This document shows positions 6,916 through 15,117 of a DNA stretch of 31,015 nucleotides, in pieces. This DNA is from TWA4 sp964613155 (GTDB taxonomy: Bacteria > Bacillota > Clostridia > Lachnospirales > Lachnospiraceae): positions 1 to 31,015 of the forward strand of contig CAZTHP010000023.1 of the NCBI GenBank assembly GCA_964613155.1. The letters are read 5' to 3'. The translations under genes were made by a program, and so were the position numbers. The notes below the pieces were generated by a model, which worked only from the letters and a program-made list of their open reading frames with translations, ran no database searches and had not been told where the DNA came from. Each line of letters opens with the position of its first letter. Within the stretch, counting starts at the first letter, position 1.

Positions 6916-7569
6916 CGACATCACATATTGCTCTTGATGAGAGATATGGAGGCAGGCTGCTTCTGCTGCAAGGTTGGCATCTCGCCGCGCCAGAGCATGC
7001 ATGATCTTCTTGTGTTCTTCGACTAATATCTGTCTCCGTTCTTTCATTTTGATATATTCAATACGATAGCGATACATCTGATTCTGCATCTGACTTAAGA
7101 GCTGCAGAAGTTTTTCATTGTCTGCTGCTTCGTAGATAACGGCGTGAAATTTTTCATCCAAACGTGCGATCAATACAACGTCATCCGTCTGGCAAGCACG
7201 GATAAATTGTTGATTAATGGAATCTAATTGATCTAAAACGACGCGTTCCATACGCGCACAAGCCAAGCGTACACTTAATTCTTCCAGCGCACGACGCACT
7301 TCCAGCACATCGCAAAGACTTTTTTCTGAAATTGCTGCAACACGCGCACCTTTACGTGGTATCATCACCACAAGACCTTCCAGTTCCAGCATACGAATCG
7401 CCTCTCTAACCGGTGTACGACTGACACCCAGCTGATACGCCAACTGCATTTCCATCAAATGCTGTCCAGGAGGCAATACCCCTTTAAAAATTGCTTCCCG
7501 CAAGGTTTCAAATACTGCATCTCTAAGCGGCATATTATCTGTTATTACAAGCTGTAAATCTTCTACCAT
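6901..7569 (-). CDS. GntR-family regulator, FCD (FadR) type
   Basis: A 222-residue transcription regulator. A winged helix-turn-helix at residues about 12-75 carries the family signature 'LREAIFKGVLPPGQHL' and 'LGVSRTPVREAIRMLELEGL'. An all-helical FCD ligand-binding domain follows at about 85-215, with likely metal or ligand residues in 'DEKFHAVIY', 'EEHKKIMHA' and 'CLHISHQEQ'. Members bind small carboxylic acids or fatty-acid-like effectors; the effector here is unknown. The start is supported by AAGGGGA seven bases before the ATG. It lies 134 nt downstream of ispE on the same strand but has its own candidate promoter and a palindromic operator, suggesting autorepression. The last codons overlap a tandem repeat. 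Confidence 0.92.
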   Translation of the reverse strand: MVEDLQLVITDNMPLRDAVFETLREAIFKGVLPPGQHLMEMQLAYQLGVSRTPVREAIRMLELEGLVVMIPRKGARVAAISEKSLCDVLEVRRALEELSVRLACARMERVVLDQLDSINQQFIRACQTDDVVLIARLDEKFHAVIYEAADNEKLLQLLSQMQNQMYRYRIEYIKMKERRQILVEEHKKIMHALARRDANLAAEAACLHISHQEQYVMSMISK

Positions 7570-7594
7570 AAATTCATCCCCTTACGTTATGAAC

Positions 7595-7614
7595 CTGTCT
7601 GCTGATACAGACAG
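7595..7614 (-). promoter_or_regulatory. palindromic operator candidate for the GntR regulator
   Basis: CTGTCTG (7595-7601) and CAGACAG (7608-7614) form a perfect 7-bp inverted repeat with a 6-bp spacer. It lies at the predicted -10/start region of the gntR promoter and 26 bp before the start codon, a typical autorepressor site. It could also be a leader hairpin. Confidence 0.5.
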
Positions 7615-7641
7615 TATCCTCGAAAAATTCAATCCAGACAA
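7613..7641 (-). promoter_or_regulatory. candidate promoter of the GntR gene
   Basis: Minus-strand TTGTCT (7636-7641), a 17-bp spacer and GATACT (7613-7618). Both boxes match consensus at 4 of 6 positions with ideal spacing, and the -10 box borders the palindrome at 7595-7614. Confidence 0.45.
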
Positions 7642-7703
7642 GCGAACCCTAAATCTTTACTTGATTGATACAGTGCAGTACCCTTTCCTTTTTTAATGCA
7701 CCA

Positions 7704-8582
7704 TCAAGCATATGGATTCTGCCCAATAAAGGTCGTTAAAAATACCATTTTAGCAAGGCCGGATTCTCGCATCTTTTCACATGCTGCTTCTGCCTGGCGC
7801 TGATTGGTAAATAACCCAAATACCGTAGGACCGCTTCCGCTCATCATCGCATTCACCGCTCCCTGCTGCATCATAAAATCTTTAATCTTTTGAATGATCG
7901 GATATGCCGGAATCGTAACGCTTTCCAGCACATTGCCCATCAATCCTGCCATTTTTCGAAAATCCTGCTGATGGATTGCTTCCACCTGTGCATCAATATC
8001 CGGATGTGCCGTTACCGTATCCAGCTTTAAATTGGAATATACAAATTTCGTAGAGACACTAATTCCAGGTTTTGCGATCAGCACATAGCCTCTTGGAACA
8101 TCCGGAAGCCGTGTCAGCACTTCCCCAATGCCTTCGGACAAAGCAGTTCCACCTGCTACACAATAAGGAACATCTGCTCCCAGCTTTACACCTCGCTCCA
8201 TCAACTGACGGCGGGATAAATTCAAATCAAACAGCTGATTCATACCGATCAGTGTCGTTGCAGCATCGGTACTTCCCCCTGCCATTCCTGCTGCCACCGG
8301 AATAAATTTCTGCAGCTGAATATCCACACCTTTCTTTATATCAAATTCATCCATCAACAATTTTGCTGCTTTATAGATCAGATTATTTTCATTTACCGGA
8401 AGGAAACTCAGATTGGTTTTCAAACGAATTCCAGGCTTTTCACTTACAGAAATAAATAATTTATCGTAAAGATTTACTGTCTGCATAATCATCCGGACTT
8501 CATGATATCCATCTTCTCTTTTTCTAACCACATCAAGCCCTAGGTTGATCTTGGCCATTGCTTTTAATCGTATCTGTTTCAT
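7704..8582 (-). CDS. ispE: 4-diphosphocytidyl-2-C-methyl-D-erythritol kinase
   Basis: A 292-residue GHMP-family kinase of the methylerythritol phosphate route to isoprenoids, which phosphorylates CDP-methylerythritol in the cytoplasm. Visible motifs are 'KAMAKINLGLDVVRKREDGYHEV' split around residues 8-30 (substrate Lys and His), the glycine-rich ATP loop 'PVAAGMAGGSTDAATTL' near residue 95, 'GADVPYCVAGG', and the C-terminal 'MMSGSGPTVFGLF'. The length is normal. The start ATG at 8582 gives the expected N-terminus MKQIRLKAMAKINLGLDV. It is upstream of the GntR regulator on the same strand. The presence of ispE indicates that the DXP pathway is used. The promoter is not clear; AT-rich sequence around 8670-8700 is a candidate. 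Confidence 0.96.
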   Translation of the reverse strand: MKQIRLKAMAKINLGLDVVRKREDGYHEVRMIMQTVNLYDKLFISVSEKPGIRLKTNLSFLPVNENNLIYKAAKLLMDEFDIKKGVDIQLQKFIPVAAGMAGGSTDAATTLIGMNQLFDLNLSRRQLMERGVKLGADVPYCVAGGTALSEGIGEVLTRLPDVPRGYVLIAKPGISVSTKFVYSNLKLDTVTAHPDIDAQVEAIHQQDFRKMAGLMGNVLESVTIPAYPIIQKIKDFMMQQGAVNAMMSGSGPTVFGLFTNQRQAEAACEKMRESGLAKMVFLTTFIGQNPYA

Positions 8583-8809
8583 GCCTCCGTCTTACCTCCA
8601 ATTTCCTTATCGAAGTAACTGCTTCCATGCACACATTTCTTGCCTGCCATTTCATTCAATACTCCGAATTTATGTTTTATTGTAACATATGTTTTTATTG
8701 GAAAACAATAAGAAATTTACACAAATGAAAAATATAGCAACGGTTCAGAGGCAACCTCCAAAATGCACGACAGATAAGGGGAATCTCATAGGAAAAATCG
8801 GAACTTTTA

Positions 8810-8837
8810 TTGACTTTTCAACATTTTTTTGTATAAT
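8810..8837 (+). promoter_or_regulatory. strong sigma-A promoter of a small RNA
   Basis: TTGACT at 8810-8815, a 16-bp spacer and a perfect TATAAT at 8832-8837. No plausible gene follows on this strand. The predicted start near 8844 is two bases before a long pairing arm, so it fits a non-coding transcript. Confidence 0.8.
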
Positions 8838-8843
8838 ACAAAT

Positions 8844-9013
8844 CAAGATTCAGCTGTTATCAATGGGGATAATTATTTACGCAATAATTGTCTCCATTTT
8901 GCTTTTTACAGGATGTTTCTTACATGCAGATAACAGTGAATCTGAAAGCTTTCCCTCACATCATAAAAAGCCGGCTCTGTTAAAGGACTACTTTAGCGGG
9001 GCTGGCTTTTTTT
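8844..9013 (+). ncRNA. about 170-nt structured small RNA of unknown family
   Basis: A complete transcription unit in the gap between ispE and the convergent-facing end of the ATP synthase operon. Arm 8846-8861 pairs with 8929-8943 in 15 base pairs with one bulged G. Inside, 8862-8877 pairs with 8883-8898 as a 16-bp hairpin with two G-U wobbles and a TACGC loop. About 30 nt (8899-8928) are left mostly unpaired. An intrinsic terminator follows at 8965-9013. Promoter, closing stem and terminator are all in register, which argues against chance. The size resembles 6S RNA, but I see no balanced central bubble. It does not match the SAM, purine, THF or c-di-GMP riboswitch cores I know, and no gene follows. 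Confidence 0.65.
8965..9013 (+). terminator. terminator of the 8844 small RNA
   Basis: AAAAAGCCGGCTC pairs with GGGCTGGCTTTTT with two G-U pairs. The loop itself holds a TAAAG/CTTTA stem. A run of seven T follows. The 3' arm and U-run are partly duplicated at 9024-9038 (GGACTGGCTTTTT). Confidence 0.8.
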
Positions 9014-9048
9014 ACGCATTTGGCAGGACTGGCTTTTTACACAAAACC

Positions 9049-9083
9049 ATGAGAAACATGCAATGCGCTGTAAGTTTCTCAAG
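9049..9083. repeat. dispersed palindromic element, copy 1
   Basis: TGAGAAAC (9050-9057) and GTTTCTCA (9074-9081) form an 8-bp inverted repeat around a GC-richer centre containing GCGCTG. A closely similar element lies at the right edge (30986-31015). This looks like a small REP/MITE-like intergenic palindrome. Confidence 0.6.
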
Positions 9084-9146
9084 TGACCGCAATGCTCCAC
9101 AAATGCTTGTGCAAGTACAGCATTTTCATCGCTGCTCGCCTAAACG

Positions 9147-9189
9147 AAAAGTGACATTGACCAATTTCTACCTTGATCAATGCCACTTT
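9147..9189 (-). terminator. probable terminator of the ATP synthase operon
   Basis: The arms 9148-9160 and 9177-9189 form a 13-bp inverted repeat with a single mismatch. On the minus strand the stem ends in TTTT before CG. It lies about 80 nt beyond the atpC stop at 9268, where the operon should end. The U-run is short, so efficiency is uncertain. Confidence 0.55.
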
Positions 9190-9267
9190 CCTGAAAAGAG
9201 CAAATTATGCTAAAAATATTAAAAAATCCACAATCTTTTTTTATAATAACAGTCTATCTTCTAATTG

Positions 9268-9669
9268 TTATTTTTCGCTGAGTTTCAATCTCAGCAATGC
9301 TTTGCTTAATGCCAGTTCTGCTCTGGCTACATCAATAGAACCATCATTGCCTGATAATCTGCGCTCTGCGCGGATTCGTGCTTCTTCTGCACGATTTCTA
9401 TCGATTTCTTCAGGCCACTCTGCCACTTCTGCCAGAATCGTTACTTTATCCTGAAGAATTTCTACGAAACCTGTATGAAGCGCTGCTTTACGAACGCCTT
9501 CTGCTTCATAGAGATTTAATACGCCGGGTGCTACAATACATGTTAAAGGAATATGGTTTTTGTAAACACCGATATCACCTTCTGATGTTTTCAGCTCCAC
9601 CATGCTCACATCGCCCTCATAAAATACGCGGTCGGGTGTGATGACTTTTGCCTTAAACATATCTGCCAT
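9268..9669 (-). CDS. atpC: ATP synthase F1 subunit epsilon
   Basis: A 133-residue subunit of the central stalk that binds gamma, contacts the c ring and can inhibit ATP hydrolysis. The N-terminal beta-sandwich shows 'KVITPDRVFYEGDVSMVELKT' split around residues 7-28 and 'GDIGVYKNHIPL'. The C-terminal helical pair begins after 'ILAEVAEWPEEID' and ends in a charged coiled segment (ALLRLKLSEK). The length is normal. It is the last gene of the operon, 13 bp after atpD, and is followed by a hairpin terminator at 9147-9189. Confidence 0.95.
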   Translation of the reverse strand: MADMFKAKVITPDRVFYEGDVSMVELKTSEGDIGVYKNHIPLTCIVAPGVLNLYEAEGVRKAALHTGFVEILQDKVTILAEVAEWPEEIDRNRAEEARIRAERRLSGNDGSIDVARAELALSKALLRLKLSEK

Positions 9670-9682
9670 CTAGTACACCCCC

Positions 9683-11077
9683 TTATTTTTTCGCGCGGGC
9701 AATTACGTCGTCAATATTACCTGCATTCAGGAAACAACTTTCCGGAATATCATCATATTTACCTTCCAGGATTTCACTGAAGCCCTGGATTGTTTCTGCG
9801 ATCGGAACATAACGTCCGGGCAGACCCGTAAACTGCTCTGCTACTGAGAAAGGCTGAGAAAGGAATCTCTGAATCTTTCTTGCTCTTGCTACGATTACTT
9901 TTTCTTCTTCTGAAAGTTCATCCATACCAAGGATTGCGATAATATCCTGCAGTTCATTGTATCTCTGCAGAATTTCCTGTACACCACGAGCAACTCTGAA
10001 ATGTTCTTCGCCTACAATACGAGGATCCAGAATTCTGGAAGTAGAACCCAGAGGATCTACTGCGGGGTAAATACCAAGTTCTACGATAGAACGGGATAAT
10101 ACCGTTGTTGCATCCAGATGTGCGAATGTTGTTGCCGGAGCGGGGTCAGTAAGGTCATCGGCGGGTACGTATACAGCCTGTACAGAAGTGATAGAGCCGT
10201 TCTTTGTGGAAGTAATACGTTCCTGAAGGGCACCCATTTCTGTCTGCAGTGTAGGCTGATAACCTACTGCGGAAGGCATACGTCCAAGCAGCGCGGATAC
10301 TTCGGAACCAGCCTGTGTAAAACGGAAAATGTTATCGATGAATAACAGTACGTCTTTACCACCCTGATCACGGAAGTATTCTGCCATTGTCAGACCAGTC
10401 AGACCAACTCTCATACGAGCTCCCGGAGGCTCATTCATCTGACCGAAGATCATGGTTGTCTTGTTGATAACGCCTGAATCAGACATTTCATAATAGAGGT
10501 CGTTACCTTCACGAGTACGTTCTCCTACACCGGTAAATACGGAGTAGCCGCCGTGCTCTGTTGCGATATTGTGGATCAGTTCCTGAATTAATACGGTTTT
10601 ACCTACACCAGCACCACCGAACAGACCGATCTTACCACCTTTCTGGTAAGGACATAACAGGTCTACGACTTTGATACCGGTCTCCAGCATTTCTGTGGAG
10701 GTTGCCTGTTCCTCAAATGTAGGGGCAGGTCTGTGAATCGGTAAATAGGTATCTGTTTCAGGAGCCGGCTTTTCATCAATTGGTTCATCAAGAACGTTGA
10801 AAATACGTCCTAAGGTATTTTCACCAACGGGGATCGTAATAGGCGCGCCTGTAGCGATTGCGTCCATACCACGAACCAGACCATCTGTAGGTCCCATGGA
10901 TACACATTTAACGGTATCGTCACCCAGATGCTGAGCAACTTCTACTACCAGTGTTTTTCCATCTTTCAGCGGAACTTTGATGGCATCGTTGATTTCCGGC
11001 AGACAGCCGGTATCGAACTTGATATCCAATACGGCGCCGATAATCTGCGTTATCTTGCCGATATTTTTCTCTGCCAT
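9683..11077 (-). CDS. atpD: ATP synthase F1 subunit beta
   Basis: The 464-residue catalytic subunit of the F1 head. The Walker A loop GGAGVGKTVL lies near residue 155, followed by the catalytic Glu segment 'GVGERTREGNDLYYEM', Walker B 'DVLLFIDNIFRFTQAG' and the DELSEE motif at 'LGMDELSEEEK' near residue 390. All catalytic residues I can check are present. AAGGAG lies nine bases before the ATG. It sits between atpG and atpC on the same strand. Confidence 0.98.
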   Translation of the reverse strand: MAEKNIGKITQIIGAVLDIKFDTGCLPEINDAIKVPLKDGKTLVVEVAQHLGDDTVKCVSMGPTDGLVRGMDAIATGAPITIPVGENTLGRIFNVLDEPIDEKPAPETDTYLPIHRPAPTFEEQATSTEMLETGIKVVDLLCPYQKGGKIGLFGGAGVGKTVLIQELIHNIATEHGGYSVFTGVGERTREGNDLYYEMSDSGVINKTTMIFGQMNEPPGARMRVGLTGLTMAEYFRDQGGKDVLLFIDNIFRFTQAGSEVSALLGRMPSAVGYQPTLQTEMGALQERITSTKNGSITSVQAVYVPADDLTDPAPATTFAHLDATTVLSRSIVELGIYPAVDPLGSTSRILDPRIVGEEHFRVARGVQEILQRYNELQDIIAILGMDELSEEEKVIVARARKIQRFLSQPFSVAEQFTGLPGRYVPIAETIQGFSEILEGKYDDIPESCFLNAGNIDDVIARAKK

Positions 11078-11112
11078 AGTCTAAAACTCCTTCTATGCAA
11101 TATTTCGGTACA

Positions 11113-11979
11113 TCAGCCTACGGCATCTGCACCTGCGATAATTTCTGTTAATTCCTGGGTAATCGAGGACTGTCTTGCTCTGTTGTATAACAGGGACAGG
11201 GAATCGATCATAGCCTCTGCATTGCTGGTTGCATTATCCATTGCCTGCATACGTGCGCCGTTCTCGGAAGCAAGTGCTTCACACATCGCACCGTAAATAA
11301 GGCTGTAGATATATTTCGGAATAATGGCATCCAGAGCTTCTTCTTCGGAAGGTTCATAATTCATCAGAATATTATTCGTTCCGGATGTTTCCTGATCTGC
11401 TTCAGCGGCTTCAATTTCCACCGGCAAAAGCTTGATCATCTTCGGAACATGAACCACCGTGTTCTTAAATACGGTATACGCCAGATAGATTTCTCCAATC
11501 TCTCCAGATGCGAACCGATCCAGAACCGCTTTGCCCACTTCTACCGCATCCTGGTACAAGGGAGCTTCAATAGCATCTGAATAATCGCCAGCGATTTTAT
11601 AACCTTTAGTCTTCAGTACATCACGGCCTTTTCGTCCGATATTATATACTTCAACATCTTCTTTTTTAAAATCGCCTCCGGTAATCAGCTTTACAATATT
11701 CGAATTATAACCGCCTGCCAGACCTCTGTTAGAGGTAATGGTAATAACGGCTTTCTTCTCTGACTGACCTGCTTTGAGGTACGGATGATCAATCGTTCCC
11801 GATTTAGCCAGCATGGAGGAAACGGTTTCATACATATAATCAAAATATGCGTGAGTACTTTCAGCTTTTGCTTTTGCCTTCTGCAGTTTCGCGGAAGAAA
11901 CAACCTTCATGGCTTTTGTGATCTGCTGCGTACTCTGAATACTCGCTTTTCTCCGTTTGATTTCTCTCATTGTGGCCAT
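11113..11979 (-). CDS. atpG: ATP synthase F1 subunit gamma
   Basis: A 288-residue central shaft subunit whose rotation drives the conformational changes in beta. The N-terminal helix 'MREIKRRKASIQSTQQITKA' and the C-terminal helix 'MQAMDNATSNAEAMIDSL' form the antiparallel coiled coil that enters the alpha-beta hexamer. The 'SNRGLAGGYNSNIVK' motif of the Rossmann-like middle domain is clear. No regulatory cysteine insertion is present. Its start lies 21 bp after the atpA stop, and atpD follows 35 bp downstream. Confidence 0.97.
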   Translation of the reverse strand: MATMREIKRRKASIQSTQQITKAMKVVSSAKLQKAKAKAESTHAYFDYMYETVSSMLAKSGTIDHPYLKAGQSEKKAVITITSNRGLAGGYNSNIVKLITGGDFKKEDVEVYNIGRKGRDVLKTKGYKIAGDYSDAIEAPLYQDAVEVGKAVLDRFASGEIGEIYLAYTVFKNTVVHVPKMIKLLPVEIEAAEADQETSGTNNILMNYEPSEEEALDAIIPKYIYSLIYGAMCEALASENGARMQAMDNATSNAEAMIDSLSLLYNRARQSSITQELTEIIAGADAVG

Positions 11980-12000
11980 AAGATCACCTGCTTCCTGTTA

Positions 12001-13506
12001 TTATTTGAATTCAGCCTTAAATTCTTTAATGACTTTAACCAAAAGTTCCTCGATTTCAGGAGTAAGTGCCTCTTTCTGACGGATTCCTTCGGGCAGTTCC
12101 GGATATTTGGTATCCACGAACTCGAACAGTTCCTTCTCAAATCTTAATACATCTTCTACCGGTACATCCAACAGATATTTCTGTGTTGCAGCGTAAATGA
12201 TGATAACCTGATATTCTACTTCCAGAGGAGAATACTGAGGCTGTTTTAAGATTTCCTTAACTCTTGCACCCTGATCCAGCTTTTCTTTGGTATCTGCATC
12301 CAGATCGGAACCGAACTGTGCAAAGGAAGCAAGCTCGCGATACTGTGCAAGGTCAATACGGATAGGACCTGCAATCTTCTTCATCGCTTTGATCTGAGCA
12401 GAACCACCAACTCGTGATACAGACAGACCAGCGTTGATTGCCGGACGGAAACCGGAGTTGAACATTTCTGTTTCCAGATAAATCTGACCATCTGTAATAG
12501 AAATTACGTTAGTCGGAATGTATGCAGAAACGTCACCGGCCTGAGTTTCGATAATAGGCAGAGCTGTAATAGAACCGCCGCCCAGATCGTCAGAAAGACG
12601 AGCAGCACGTTCCAACAGTCTTGAATGCAGGTAGAAAACGTCACCGGGGTAAGCTTCACGTCCCGGAGGTCTTCTCAGAAGCAAGGAGAGTGTACGATAT
12701 GCCGTAGCATGTTTCGACAAGTCATCGTAGATAATGAGAACGTCTTCTCCTTTTTCCATCCACTCCTCACCGATCGCAACACCAGCATAAGGAGCAATAT
12801 ACTGTAAGGGCGCAAGTTCACTGGCTGTTGAAGCAACAACGGTCGTATAATCCATTGCACCATATTCTGTTAAGGTATTAACCAGAGATGCTACTGTAGA
12901 TGCTTTCTGTCCAATTGCAACGTAAATACATTTACAGTTTTTGCCTTTCTGATTGATAATGGTATCCAGCGCAATTGCTGTCTTACCAGTCTGACGGTCA
13001 CCGATAATTAATTCTCGCTGTCCACGTCCAATAGGAACCATTGCATCAATCGCTTTGATACCGGTCTGTAACGGCGTGTCTACGGATTTTCTTGAAATAA
13101 CACCAGGAGCTACACGTTCGATCACACGATATTTATCGGTAATGATCGGTCCTTTGCCATCGATAGGCTGACCCAGAGGGTTTACTACACGGCCCATCAT
13201 CGCATCGCCAACAGGAACTTCTACTACTCGTCCAGTTGTCTTAACGGTATCACCTTCACTGATATTGTTTGCACTGCCTAAAAGAACAACACCTACGTTA
13301 TCTTCTTCCAGGTTCAGTACCATACCATATACATCACCGGGGAACTCTAACAGCTCACCCTGCATTGCCTTTTCAAGTCCATAAACACGTGCGATACCAT
13401 CACCAACCGTAATAACGGTACCCACATCGGATACTTCCAGTTTCGAAGCATATCTGCCGATCTGTTCTTTAATAACAGAGCTGATTTCTTCCGGTCTTAA
13501 ATTCAT
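12001..13506 (-). CDS. atpA: ATP synthase F1 subunit alpha
   Basis: The 501-residue non-catalytic nucleotide-binding subunit of F1. The P-loop GDRQTGKTAI is near residue 170. The arginine-finger region occurs at 'INAGLSVSRVGGSAQIKAMK', and the N-terminal 'RPEEISSVIKEQI' binds delta. The length is normal. GGAAGGTG lies about ten bases before the ATG. A 91-bp gap to atpH contains a small GCAGC-TTTT-GCTGC hairpin (13538-13551) that may tune translation or processing, because alpha is needed in higher copy number than delta. Confidence 0.98.
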   Translation of the reverse strand: MNLRPEEISSVIKEQIGRYASKLEVSDVGTVITVGDGIARVYGLEKAMQGELLEFPGDVYGMVLNLEEDNVGVVLLGSANNISEGDTVKTTGRVVEVPVGDAMMGRVVNPLGQPIDGKGPIITDKYRVIERVAPGVISRKSVDTPLQTGIKAIDAMVPIGRGQRELIIGDRQTGKTAIALDTIINQKGKNCKCIYVAIGQKASTVASLVNTLTEYGAMDYTTVVASTASELAPLQYIAPYAGVAIGEEWMEKGEDVLIIYDDLSKHATAYRTLSLLLRRPPGREAYPGDVFYLHSRLLERAARLSDDLGGGSITALPIIETQAGDVSAYIPTNVISITDGQIYLETEMFNSGFRPAINAGLSVSRVGGSAQIKAMKKIAGPIRIDLAQYRELASFAQFGSDLDADTKEKLDQGARVKEILKQPQYSPLEVEYQVIIIYAATQKYLLDVPVEDVLRFEKELFEFVDTKYPELPEGIRQKEALTPEIEELLVKVIKEFKAEFK

Positions 13507-13597
13507 GGGATTTTCGCACCTTCCTTCATATATTACTGCAGCTTTTGCTGCTTCTGTCAGAATACTTCTCTATAATATAATTTCACACTATTCGAAT

Positions 13598-14146
13598 CTA
13601 AGCCAGCTGAATGCCGCTTAATTCCTTCTTTAAACCGATCAGTTTATTTCTGACACTGCCATCTACTACACGGTCACCGATACGAATCACAATTCCGCCA
13701 ATCAGTTCCGGATCAACCCCATAGCTCATTTCGAATTCTTTATATGACGTAGAGGACAGCAGCTTCTCTACGATCTTATTTTTCTGCGCTTCAGAAAGCT
13801 CTGTCGCAGAAGTCACACTGGCAACACCAATCTTTTTGAATTCCTTGGTCTTTGCAACAAAATAGTCCAGAATATCCATCAGATTGGAAGATCTTCCTTT
13901 TGTAACAACAATTCGTAACAATCCTACGATTTCATCGGACACTTTACCGTGGAAAATATTCTCCACTGTTGTTACTTTCTCTGATAATTCAATATCTGGA
14001 TGTTCGAGGAACTTAGAAAGCTCCGGATTCTCTAAGAGAACCTGTTTCAAACCCTTTACTTCCTCAAAGAACACGTCTGTCTTTCCGTTTTCAACAGCAA
14101 TATCAAAAAGCGCATCGCCATATGTTTTTGATATCAGCTTAGCCAT
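13598..14146 (-). CDS. atpH: ATP synthase F1 subunit delta
   Basis: A 182-residue peripheral-stalk subunit linking b to the top of alpha. It has the six-helix N-terminal domain ('SKTYGDALFDIAVENGK') and the C-terminal signature 'DPELIGGIVIRIGDRVVDGSV'. Its start overlaps the atpF end by 13 bp (14134-14146), which implies translational coupling between the two peripheral-stalk proteins. Confidence 0.96.
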   Translation of the reverse strand: MAKLISKTYGDALFDIAVENGKTDVFFEEVKGLKQVLLENPELSKFLEHPDIELSEKVTTVENIFHGKVSDEIVGLLRIVVTKGRSSNLMDILDYFVAKTKEFKKIGVASVTSATELSEAQKNKIVEKLLSSTSYKEFEMSYGVDPELIGGIVIRIGDRVVDGSVRNKLIGLKKELSGIQLA

Positions 14147-14649
14147 GTGTTCTCACCTATTTCTTTAAGGGTCTCGTCTACCATCGAATTCTGGATGGTC
14201 GTGTCAATATTAGCAGCAACAACTTTGGCTGCCATTAAAGATGCAATTGAGATCATTTCCTGTTTTACATCTTCCAAAGCTTTCTTCTTCTCCAGCTCGA
14301 TTTCATTCTCAGCACGAGCAAGGATTCTTGCAGCTTCCTGCTTCGCTTCGTCAATGATCTGTGCTTCTTTCTTTAACGCTTTTTTACGTGCTTCATTCAG
14401 AATTTCATCTGCTTCTGCATTAATATTTCTTAATTTAACGTCGTATTCTTCTTTTAAAGCAATTGCATCCTGCTTTTCCGTTGCTGCAAATTCAAGCTCG
14501 CCTTTAATCTTCTCCTGTCTTTTCTTAACAAAGTCACGAACCATGCCGATACATAAGTATGACAATGCAAAAAACAGAATAAAAATATTGACACCCTGAA
14601 TCAACGCATCAGCAATTAACTGCAGGTCAAATCCAAGTAACCGTTCCAC
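14134..14649 (-). CDS. atpF: ATP synthase Fo subunit b
   Basis: A 171-residue peripheral-stalk subunit. There is one membrane helix at residues about 15-37 (ALIQGVNIFILFFALSYLCI), followed by a long charged right-handed coiled coil rich in Lys, Glu and Ala. The C-terminus ends near 'ETLKEIGENTWLS'. Only one b gene is present, so the stator is probably a b2 homodimer. The gene overlaps atpH and follows atpE by 57 bp. Confidence 0.95.
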   Translation of the reverse strand: MERLLGFDLQLIADALIQGVNIFILFFALSYLCIGMVRDFVKKRQEKIKGELEFAATEKQDAIALKEEYDVKLRNINAEADEILNEARKKALKKEAQIIDEAKQEAARILARAENEIELEKKKALEDVKQEMISIASLMAAKVVAANIDTTIQNSMVDETLKEIGENTWLS

Positions 14650-14706
14650 GCTGTTATGTCCCTCCTTTCTTCAAATAATCAATATCTGCGGACAGATATG
14701 TTAATC

Positions 14707-14967
14707 TTAGTTGAAAGGTTTTACAAACATTAAGATAATAGCTACAACCAGACCGTAAAGACCTGTTGTTTCTGCTACCGCCTGACCTAATAACATGGTG
14801 GTTGTGATATCACCTTTAGCACCAGGATTTCTACCTACTGCTGCTGCTGCCTGACCAGCTGCATAACCCTGACCTACACCAGGACCTACACCGGCGATAA
14901 GAGCCAGACCAGCACCGATTGCTGAACCCATATAAATCAAATCCTGACCAGTAAAATTAATATTCAT
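14707..14967 (-). CDS. atpE: ATP synthase Fo subunit c, sodium-type ligands
   Basis: An 86-residue two-helix hairpin that forms the rotor ring and carries the coupling ion. The ion-binding carboxylate is Glu66 in GQAVAETTGLYG, with Gln33 in GPGVGQGYAAG. Gln33, Val64, Glu66, Thr67, Thr68 and Tyr71 match the set known from Na+-binding c rings such as Ilyobacter tartaricus (Gln32, Val63, Glu65, Ser66, Thr67, Tyr70), with Thr in place of Ser. I therefore infer Na+ coupling. The polar loop has the usual RNPGAKGD. The length is normal for a two-helix c subunit. Confidence 0.97.
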   Translation of the reverse strand: MNINFTGQDLIYMGSAIGAGLALIAGVGPGVGQGYAAGQAAAAVGRNPGAKGDITTTMLLGQAVAETTGLYGLVVAIILMFVKPFN

Positions 14968-15117
14968 ATTTCATTCCTCCTAAAATGAATAAATTCTTTT
15001 CATAAAACCTGTTTTGTCGTAATTAAGATTAAGAGATTTTTAAAAACATTTTATGAAAATAAATTGATTGTGATTCGTCTCACAATTCCAAACATCCGTA
15101 CCCTCGAAGACAGATGC

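Noticed and set aside
8844..9013. 6S RNA
   Set aside because: Size and closing stem are similar, but the internal loop is one-sided and I cannot see the promoter-mimic bubble. Left open pending a covariance-model search.
8689..9213. Plus-strand frame of 174 codons
   Set aside because: It runs through a promoter, two stable stems and a terminator, has no ribosome site and no family-like features. The structured RNA explains the region better.
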